A DNA stretch of 21,707 nt, from the NCBI GenBank assembly GCA_041485125.1, contig JBGPIT010000039.1, forward strand, positions 1 through 21,707. Reading direction: 5' to 3'. The notes under the pieces are model-generated. The model worked only from the letters and a program-made list of their open reading frames with translations. It was not told the DNA's origin and searched no databases. The translations under genes and the position numbers were made by a program. This stretch comes from JBGPIT01 sp041485125. Lineage in GTDB: Bacteria > Desulfobacterota > Binatia > UTPRO1. Positions 16,697 to 21,707 of this stretch are shown here, one piece after another (positions within the stretch are counted from its first letter, which is position 1; every line of letters begins with the position of its first letter).

Positions 16697-17484
16697 CACC
16701 GCCCGAGCGCCGCCGTCGCGCGCAGCATCTCGTCGGCCGCCGTGATCGCCCGCGAGTTGATCTCGTACGCGCGCTGCCCGGTGATCATCGCGACCAGCTC
16801 CTCGACGACGCTCACGTTCGAGCTCTCGAGAAAGCCCTGGTTGAGCTCGCCGAGGCCGTCCTGCCCGGGCGTGCCGAGCTGCGGCGGCCCGGAGGTCTGG
16901 GTCTCGAGGAAGAGGTTCCGCCCTTCGGCGCGCAGGCCGGCGGGGTTCGCGAAGCGCACCGTCTGCATCTGACCGACCTGGCTCGGCGCCGACTGGCCCG
17001 GGAGCGTCACGCTCACGGTGCCGTCGTTGCCGATCGAGATCGACGCCGCGCCCGACGGGATCGTGATCTGCGGCGTCAGCGCGTCGCCTTCCGAGGTGAC
17101 CACCGAGCCGCCGGAGTTGAGCTTGAAGGCGCCGGCGCGGGTGTAGGCCGTGCTGCCGTCCGGCAAGGTCACCTGGAACATGCCCTCGCCGCCGATCGCG
17201 ACGTCGAGCGGGTTCGTGGTCTGCGTGAAGTCGCCCTGGAGATGGATGCGCGACACCGCCGCCGGCTTCACGCCCAGGCCGACCTGCACGCCGGTCGAGA
17301 TCTGGGTCGTGCTGGTCGCCGGCCCGCCCGGCTCGCGCAGCGTCTGGTAGAGCAAGTCTTGGAAGTCGGCGCGGCTCTTCTTGAAGCCGCTGGTGCCGAC
17401 GTTCGCGAGGTTGTTGGCGATGACGTCGATGTTGAGCTGCTGGGCTTCCATGCCCGTCGCTGCGGTGTAGAGCGCGCGAATCAT
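16696..17484 (-). CDS. flgG: Flagellar distal rod protein FlgG
   Basis: FlgG builds the distal rod and is a type III export substrate. The 262-residue protein begins MIRALYTAATGMEAQQLNIDVIANNLANVGTSGFKKSRADF, the classic rod signature, with the DLLYQTLREPG segment specific to FlgG. NPLDVAIGGEGMFQV lies in the middle and the C-terminus is NVSVVEELVAMITGQRAYEINSRAITAADEMLRAT. GGAG (in TGAGGAGAC) lies about seven bases before the ATG. It follows flgF by ten bases. Confidence 0.97.
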   Translation of the reverse strand: MIRALYTAATGMEAQQLNIDVIANNLANVGTSGFKKSRADFQDLLYQTLREPGGPATSTTQISTGVQVGLGVKPAAVSRIHLQGDFTQTTNPLDVAIGGEGMFQVTLPDGSTAYTRAGAFKLNSGGSVVTSEGDALTPQITIPSGAASISIGNDGTVSVTLPGQSAPSQVGQMQTVRFANPAGLRAEGRNLFLETQTSGPPQLGTPGQDGLGELNQGFLESSNVSVVEELVAMITGQRAYEINSRAITAADEMLRATAALGR

Positions 17485-17494
17485 CCTTGTCTCC

Positions 17495-18223
17495 TCAGGC
17501 GCGGCCGACGTCGGTGATGGCGTGCGCCGTCATCTGATCGAGGCGGTCCGCCGCGTGCAGATACGCCTCGAAGCCTCGCATCGTGTCGATGAGCGCGACC
17601 AGGCTCTGGACCGGCGAGAGATTGGCGCCCTCGAGCGCCGACTGCACGACCTGGGTCGCGCCCGGATCGAGCTCGTGCGGCGCCTCGCGCCCCGGCGCGA
17701 AGGTGGTGCCGCTCTCGCGCAGCAACGTTTGCGGATCGTTGACGTCGACGACGCGGAGCGCGCCGATCGCCGCGTCCCCCACCTTCACGACGCCCTTGTC
17801 GTCGATCGTGACCGGTCCGCCGCCGACGCGGAGCTCGCCGCCGCCCTGCCCTTGCACGCGCAGGCCGTCGCTGGTCGTGAGGACGCCGTCGCCGTCGATC
17901 GCGAGGTTGCCGCGCCGGGTGAGGCGCTCGCCGTGCGGTCCGTCGACGACCAGGAAGCCCGACCCCGAGAGCGCGACGTCGAGCGGGTTGCCGGTACGCT
18001 CGATCGGGCCGTTCGCGAAGTTGGTCTGTAACGTCCCGCGCGTGATCGCCGTCGGGGTGGCGTTGACGTTACCGGTGCGGGTGCCGATCTCGTCGGCGCG
18101 TTGCACCAGGAGCTCCGCCTTGAAGCCGGGTGTGCTGGCGTTGGCGAGGTTGTTCGCGATCACGTCGAGGCGCTGCTGCGCCGCGAGGCTTCCCGAAACC
18201 GCCGCATACATCCCTGCGTTCAT
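17495..18223 (-). CDS. flgF: Flagellar proximal rod protein FlgF
   Basis: FlgF forms part of the proximal rod. With ATG 18223 the protein has 242 residues and starts MNAGMYAAVSGSLAAQQRLDVIANNLANASTPGFK, as in the family; IERTGNPLDVALSGSGFLVV and the C-terminal NLSPVQSLVALIDTMRGFEAYLHAADRLDQM also fit. The frame opens earlier at GTG 18253, but that codon lies inside a perfect sigma-54 promoter, so it cannot be transcribed from it. The predicted transcript starts about three bases before ATG 18223 and no Shine-Dalgarno is present; a second in-frame ATG at 18211 is the alternative. Confidence 0.93.
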   Translation of the reverse strand: MNAGMYAAVSGSLAAQQRLDVIANNLANASTPGFKAELLVQRADEIGTRTGNVNATPTAITRGTLQTNFANGPIERTGNPLDVALSGSGFLVVDGPHGERLTRRGNLAIDGDGVLTTSDGLRVQGQGGGELRVGGGPVTIDDKGVVKVGDAAIGALRVVDVNDPQTLLRESGTTFAPGREAPHELDPGATQVVQSALEGANLSPVQSLVALIDTMRGFEAYLHAADRLDQMTAHAITDVGRA

Positions 18224-18236
18224 CCCGACACTAGGG

Positions 18237-18252
18237 AGCAACGCATGTGCCA
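18237..18252 (-). promoter_or_regulatory. Sigma-54 promoter of the flgF operon
   Basis: The - strand reads TGGCAC-ATGCG-TTGCT, a full -24/-12 match. The C of -12 is 18238, so transcription should start at about 18226. It would drive flgF-flgG-flgA-flgH-flgI-flgJ, separating the rod/ring genes from the flhF-flhG-fliA unit. Confidence 0.85.
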
Positions 18253-18268
18253 CCGGCGGATGCGGCGA

Positions 18269-18299
18269 GGCGTCCGACCGGCGCGGTCGGGATGACGCC
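18269..18299. repeat. Extended inverted repeat upstream of the flgF promoter
   Basis: CCGACCG (18274-18280) and CGGTCGG (18284-18290) pair around a three-base loop; an outer GGCGT/ACGCC arm extends the structure. It is centred about 32 bases upstream of the -24 element. It could be an operator or an mRNA 3' structure of the upstream operon. Confidence 0.4.
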
Positions 18300-18303
18300 T
18301 GCG

Positions 18304-18335
18304 CTGCCGTCGTCGGGGGACGGCGGCAGATTTTT
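18304..18335 (+). terminator. Terminator-like hairpin with T tract on the + strand
   Basis: CTGCCGTCGTC and GACGGCGGCAG form an 11-bp stem (one G-T pair) with loop GGGG, followed on the + strand by ATTTTT. All nearby genes run on the - strand, where there is no T tract after the stem. It may block antisense transcription or serve as a 3'-end hairpin for the fliA unit; it also overlaps the candidate activator site. Confidence 0.45.
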
Positions 18336-18341
18336 CCGGGT
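18315..18341. promoter_or_regulatory. Candidate upstream activator site, copy B
   Basis: On the + strand GGGGGA, CGGCGGCAG, ATTTTTC, CGGGT, mirroring the site at 9104-9128 in front of the other sigma-54 promoter. It is centred about 75 bases upstream of the -24 element. Role inferred from position and similarity only. Confidence 0.35.
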
Positions 18342-18883
18342 CATTCTTGCCGGCTGAGCGCGGGGGCGGGCGCGCCGTGCGCAGCGCCGTTCGCTGCGGT
18401 GTCGTCGATCGCGATCAAGAGACGCACCTCGGCGGCCGAGACGTCGAGGCGGCGCGCGATATCCTCGACCGCGAGGGATGCCCGCGCGAGCGCGCGAACG
18501 CGCGCGGCGAGGTCGTCGCCGGACGCCTGGTCGCGCGCGGCCGGGGTGTCGGCGGCATTGCCCCAGGCGGTCGGCACGTGCTCCGGCGCCGTCGGCGCGG
18601 CCACTGCCGCGTGTGATGCCTCACACGCCCGCGCCGCGGCCGCGGTCTCCTCGGCGAGACGGCGGAGCTGTTGCGCGCGCGCGGCGAGCTTGTCGTCGAG
18701 GTCGCGCGCGAGGCCCTCGGCTTGCGCCACGAGCCCGCGCAGGTCGTCGAAGATCGCGCGCAGCGCGCTCTCGCGCTCGCGCCACGCGATCCCGGGATCC
18801 CGGCCGAGTCGTTGCAGGACGAGGACGAGCAGCGCCAGCAGCGCCGCGTCGACGACGGGGGCCGCCCAGCCGAGCGCGCTCAT
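18341..18883 (-). CDS. DUF2802/SwrB-like membrane-anchored coiled-coil protein
   Basis: This 180-residue protein has an N-terminal membrane helix (about 8-25, VVDAALLALLVLVLQRL), a long charged coiled coil (about 33-92), an Ala/Pro linker, and a C-terminal helix-turn-helix-like segment (about 125-158, VRALARASLAVEDIARRLDVSAAEVRLLIAI). That order matches DUF2802 proteins of flagellar/chemotaxis clusters and is similar in layout to SwrB, encoded next to sigD in Bacillus. SwrB activates flagellar export; the same role here is a hypothesis. Its ATG overlaps the fliA stop by four bases (ATGA), so it is co-translated with sigma-28. Confidence 0.7.
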   Translation of the reverse strand: MSALGWAAPVVDAALLALLVLVLQRLGRDPGIAWRERESALRAIFDDLRGLVAQAEGLARDLDDKLAARAQQLRRLAEETAAAARACEASHAAVAAPTAPEHVPTAWGNAADTPAARDQASGDDLAARVRALARASLAVEDIARRLDVSAAEVRLLIAIDDTAANGAAHGAPAPALSRQE

Positions 18884-19653
18884 TCCGGCGACCCGAAGTG
18901 ATCACGCAGCAGGCCGCGCAAGCGCAGCAACGCTTGCGCGTGCAGCTGCGAGACCCGTGACTCCGTCAGCCCCAGCACCGCCCCGGTTTCCTTCATCGTG
19001 ATGCCCTCGTGGTAGTAGAGCGCGATCACCGTGCGCTCCTTCTCCGGCAGCGTCTCGATCGCGCTCGCCACCAGATCGACGCGCTCGCGCGCGAGCAAGG
19101 CGTGGATCGGATCGTCCTCGTTGCCCTCGAACACGCGCTCGATCTGCAATCGGTCGGCGCCGCTCGCGAGCCCGAGATCCTCGAGGCTGAAGAGCGTCAT
19201 CTGACCGATCTCGGTGAGGAGCGCGTGCAGCGCCGGCAGGCTCATGTCGAGCGCCGCGGCGACCTCCTCCTCGAGCGCCGGCCGGCCGAGCGCGCCCTCG
19301 AGCCGCCGGTACGTCTTCTCGAGCAGACTCGCCTTCTGCCGCACGCTGCGCGACACCCAGTCGACCGAGCGCAGGTGGTCGAGGATCGCGCCGCGGATGC
19401 GGAACTGGGCGTAGGTCGCGAACGCCGCCCGCTTCTGGGCGTCGTACTTGCCGAGCGCGTCGAGGAGGCCCTCGATGCCCCAGCTCACCATCTCGTCGAG
19501 CTCGATTTGCGGCGGCTTGCGCGCCGCCAGCCGCTGCACGACGCGGCGGACGAGCGGCAAGTACGAGCGCACGACGTCGTCGTCGGGCGGCGTCGGTCGC
19601 GCCGGCGCCTCCTTCCGCGCCGCGTAGCCGCGCGGCTCCGTCTGCAGCCTCAC
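18880..19653 (-). CDS. fliA: Flagellar sigma factor FliA (sigma-28)
   Basis: FliA directs transcription of late flagellar genes. The 257-residue protein shows region 2 (YLPLVRRVVQRLAARKPPQIELDEMVSWGIEGLLDALGKYD, FATYAQFRIRGAILDHLRSVDWVSRSVRQK), region 3 (LEKTYRRLEGALGRPALEEEVAAALDMSL) and region 4 (LPEKERTVIALYYHEGITMKETGAVLGLTESRVSQLHAQALLRLR). Translation is taken from GTG 19653, preceded by CGGAGA; the first 25 residues are an extra polar extension. A hairpin covers the ribosome site. It lies 52 bases after flhG and overlaps the DUF2802-like gene. Its inhibitor FlgM is in the same cluster. Confidence 0.95.
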   Translation of the reverse strand: MRLQTEPRGYAARKEAPARPTPPDDDVVRSYLPLVRRVVQRLAARKPPQIELDEMVSWGIEGLLDALGKYDAQKRAAFATYAQFRIRGAILDHLRSVDWVSRSVRQKASLLEKTYRRLEGALGRPALEEEVAAALDMSLPALHALLTEIGQMTLFSLEDLGLASGADRLQIERVFEGNEDDPIHALLARERVDLVASAIETLPEKERTVIALYYHEGITMKETGAVLGLTESRVSQLHAQALLRLRGLLRDHFGSPE

Positions 19654-19655
19654 CC

Positions 19656-19679
19656 GCGCGTCTCCGCGCGTGGACGCGC
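19656..19679 (-). promoter_or_regulatory. Hairpin over the fliA ribosome binding site
   Basis: In the transcript GCGCGTC and GACGCGC pair around a ten-base loop (CACGCGCGGA), so GGA sits at the loop edge and the 3' arm lies between the Shine-Dalgarno GGAG (19665-19662) and GTG 19653. GGA in a loop over a ribosome site is the kind of target CsrA uses; function is inferred. Confidence 0.35.
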
Positions 19680-19705
19680 CACGGCGCGCGCTGGTCCGGC
19701 CGCGG

Positions 19706-20653
19706 TCACGCGCGCGCCTCGCCGAGGAGGCTCCGGAAGAAGAACTGCAGGCCGCCCTTCGGGCGTCGCGCCGGCGCGTTCACGACGTGCGCCGCGAGGG
19801 ACTCGAAGGCGCGGCTCGCCGGCGCCGACGGCGCGAGCTCGAGAACGGTTTGCTGGCGGCGTACCGCCTCCGCGACCTCGGGATCGTGCGGCACCCAGCC
19901 GGCGTAGCCGAGCGCGACGTGGAGGAAGCGCGCCGCGACCTGACTCAGGTGGCTGAAGGTGCGCAGCGCCTCGGTCTCGCTGCGCGCCATGTTCACCACG
20001 ATGCCGAACTCCTGCTCGGCATAGCGCGTCGCCAACACCTTGATGAGCGCGTAGGCGTCGGTGAGCGCGGTCGGATCGGGCGTGGTGACGACGAGCGTCT
20101 CCTGCGCCGCGGTCGCGAAGAAGAGCACGTTCGACGAGATGCCCGCGCCGGTGTCGAGCAGGAGGACGTCGAAGGCGCCGTCGAGGCTGTCGATCTGGTC
20201 GAGCAGCAGGAGCTGCTGGCCGTGTGTCAGCTGCGTCAGCTCGTCGTAGCCGCTCGCCGCCGGCACGATTTGCACGCCGCCCGGTCCCTCGACCAGGACG
20301 TCCTTGATGCCGCACTCGCCGTGCAGGACGTGGCGCAAAGTCGCGCGCGGATGGAGGCCGAGGAGCGTGTCCAGGTTGGCGAGCCCGAGGTCCGCGTCGA
20401 GGACGATCACGCGCTGGCCGCGGCGCCGGAGCGCGAGCGCGAGGTTCGCGACCACGTTGGTCTTGCCGACGCCGCCCTTGCCGCTCGCGACCGCGATCGC
20501 GCGCACGCGCGGCGTGGCGTCGCGCCGGCGTGCTCCCGGCTTCGCGGCGCGCTCGGCCTTCGCCGGCGGCGTGTCCGGCGCGCTCGCCGCGCGCGCCGCC
20601 GCGCCGCGGAGACCGTCCGCTTGATCCACGCTGGTGGGCGTTCCGTCGCTCAT
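19706..20653 (-). CDS. flhG: Flagellar number regulator FlhG (MinD-like ATPase; FleN/YlxH)
   Basis: FlhG is a MinD/ParA-type ATPase that controls flagellar number and stimulates the FlhF GTPase. With ATG 20653 the protein has 315 residues. Near the N-terminus is DQADGLR (10-16), matching the DQAxxLR activator helix that contacts FlhF, which supports this start over longer frames. The deviant Walker A is SGKGGVGKTN (57-66), followed by VIVLDADLGLANLDTLLG and the switch region LLLDTGAGISSNVLFF. The C-terminus has a hydrophobic/basic stretch (LQFFFRSLLGEARA) compatible with a membrane-targeting helix. The start overlaps the flhF stop by four bases (ATGA). Confidence 0.94.
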   Translation of the reverse strand: MSDGTPTSVDQADGLRGAAARAASAPDTPPAKAERAAKPGARRRDATPRVRAIAVASGKGGVGKTNVVANLALALRRRGQRVIVLDADLGLANLDTLLGLHPRATLRHVLHGECGIKDVLVEGPGGVQIVPAASGYDELTQLTHGQQLLLLDQIDSLDGAFDVLLLDTGAGISSNVLFFATAAQETLVVTTPDPTALTDAYALIKVLATRYAEQEFGIVVNMARSETEALRTFSHLSQVAARFLHVALGYAGWVPHDPEVAEAVRRQQTVLELAPSAPASRAFESLAAHVVNAPARRPKGGLQFFFRSLLGEARA

Positions 20654-21707
20654 GGCGCGATCAGGATCTCCGTGAGGGTGCCGGCGCTCGCCGCGATCAA
20701 GTCCTCCGGCACGCGCTGGCCGGTGCCGATCCAGCACAGCGGCACGCCCTGCTCGGCGAGCCAGCCGCAGACCGCCGGGCTCGCGCCCTCGTCGACCTTG
20801 GTGAGGACGCAGCTCGCCGGCGCGAGCGGGCCGACGCGTGCCCACGTCCGGCGGAGCGCCGTCTCGTGGCTGGTCGCGCTCATGACCGCCGTCACCGCGA
20901 GCGGCTCGTCCGCCGCCGCGAGCAGCCGCGCGACGTCGGCGGCGATGCCGGCGTCGCCGCTCAAGCCGGTGGTGTCGACGTAGACGCGGGCGCAGTCGGC
21001 GAAGGCGCGGAGCGCGTCGCGGAGCTCGGCGCCGTCGCGCGCGACCCGCATCGGAATGCCGAGGAGGCGGGCGTAGGTGCCGAGCTGCTCGCCGGCGCCG
21101 ATGCGATAGGTGTCGGCCATGACGAGGCCGAGGCTGGTCTCGCCGGCGCGCCGCCGCGCCGCCGCGAGCTTCGCGATCGTCGTCGTCTTGCCGGCGCCGG
21201 TCGGGCCGACGAGCGCGGTCACCCGCGCGTCGGGCGGCGGCGGCACGGGAAGGAGCGTCGCCGCCACTCCCGCCTCGAGCGCGGCCCGTGCTTCGACGCC
21301 GGCCGCGCGCTCGCTGTCGAAGCGCAGCGCCACCGCTTCCGCGAGCGGCGGCGCGAAGCCGCCGAGGACGAGCCGCCGGGCGAGATCACGGGCCTCGGCA
21401 CCGAGCGCCGCGCTCGGATCGCGGAGTGGCGCCAAGGTGCGCTCGATCTCGGCGAGATGGGCGCGGAGCGCTTGCAGCTCCTGCGCGACGCTCGCGAAGC
21501 CGGCGTCGCCACTGGCGCTGATCGCGGGCGCGACGCCGCCGGATGCGGTCGCTGCTTCCGCGCCGGTGGGCATCGCCGCGAGGGGTCGCGTCACCAGCTC
21601 CGCGTCGACCGCGGCGGTGATCTCGATGCCGTCGGGATGGCCGCGCGTCGCCAGGATCACCGCCTCGGGGCCGAGATGCTCGCGCACCAGACGGGTCGCG
21701 GTGGCGA
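20650..21707 (-). CDS. flhF: Signal-recognition-particle-type GTPase FlhF (N-terminus cut by window)
   Basis: FlhF is an SRP-family GTPase that places the flagellum. The frame runs past the window end; GTG 21687 is internal, because upstream codons still encode the conserved helix leading to LVREHLGPEAVILATR, and only the first residues are missing. A Glu/Ala-rich N domain (about 21290-21520) precedes the G domain: G1 GPTGAGKTTTIAKL, MADTYRIGAGEQL, G3 DTTGLS, and G4 TKVDE near GASPAVCGWLAEQGVPLCWIGTGQRVPEDL. The G3 motif has Leu where SRP GTPases have Arg, as also found in some other FlhF proteins. It overlaps flhG by four bases. Confidence 0.94.
   Translation of the reverse strand, partial: ATATRLVREHLGPEAVILATRGHPDGIEITAAVDAELVTRPLAAMPTGAEAATASGGVAPAISASGDAGFASVAQELQALRAHLAEIERTLAPLRDPSAALGAEARDLARRLVLGGFAPPLAEAVALRFDSERAAGVEARAALEAGVAATLLPVPPPPDARVTALVGPTGAGKTTTIAKLAAARRRAGETSLGLVMADTYRIGAGEQLGTYARLLGIPMRVARDGAELRDALRAFADCARVYVDTTGLSGDAGIAADVARLLAAADEPLAVTAVMSATSHETALRRTWARVGPLAPASCVLTKVDEGASPAVCGWLAEQGVPLCWIGTGQRVPEDLIAASAGTLTEILIAP

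Noticed and set aside
18224..18253. Upstream GTG start for flgF (product starting MAHALLPSV)
   Set aside because: The codons coincide with the -24/-12 sigma-54 element, and family FlgF proteins begin at the equivalent of MNAGMYAAVSG.

Overview
The window is a very GC-rich stretch (about 70% by eye) from a flagellated, Gram-negative bacterium. FlgH (L ring) and FlgI (P ring) imply an outer membrane and a peptidoglycan layer. The gene order flhF-flhG-fliA-x-flgF-flgG-flgA-flgH-flgI-flgJ-flgM-flgN-flgK-flgL-csrA-fliW, the sigma-54 control and the HesB/IscA and GlgA proteins fit a high-GC deltaproteobacteria-like lineage (the former Deltaproteobacteria, Binatota and similar). The sequence alone does not fix the phylum. 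No tRNA, rRNA, CRISPR array, transposase or insertion sequence was seen.

Layout. Positions 1-4652 are read on the + strand: a response regulator cut by the window edge (REC-REC-STAS), an HDOD protein, glycogen synthase GlgA, and an unrecognised Ala/Pro-rich protein. Positions 4720-21707 are read entirely on the - strand. In transcription order from the right edge they are: flhF (cut by the edge), flhG, fliA (sigma-28), a DUF2802/SwrB-like membrane protein, flgF, flgG, flgA, flgH, flgI, a flgJ fused to an M23 peptidase, flgM, flgN, flgK, flgL, csrA, fliW, a sigma-54 activator with no receiver domain, motA, motB, an A-type Fe-S carrier and a phosphoglycolate phosphatase-like HAD protein. Most neighbours overlap by 1-40 bases or lie within 10 bases of each other, so translational coupling is likely.

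How it works together. FlhF/FlhG set flagellar placement and number. FlgF/FlgG/FlgJ build the rod and FlgA/FlgI/FlgH the P and L rings. FlgN/FlgK/FlgL make the hook-filament junction. FlgM restrains FliA until hook completion. CsrA/FliW couple filament translation to assembly, and MotA/MotB drive rotation. Three control points are visible in the DNA. Two textbook sigma-54 promoters (TGGCAC-N5-TTGCT) lie in front of the sigma-54 activator gene and in front of flgF. A sigma-28-like promoter lies in front of flgM, and a weaker copy with identical spacing lies in front of motA.

Most interesting points: the activator probably activates itself; the flgF promoter sits so close to the gene that the mRNA would be almost leaderless and the longest flgF reading frame must be wrong; both sigma-54 promoters share an upstream motif (GGGGGA...ATTTTTC); and FlgJ carries an M23 endopeptidase domain where the classic enzyme has a glucosaminidase.
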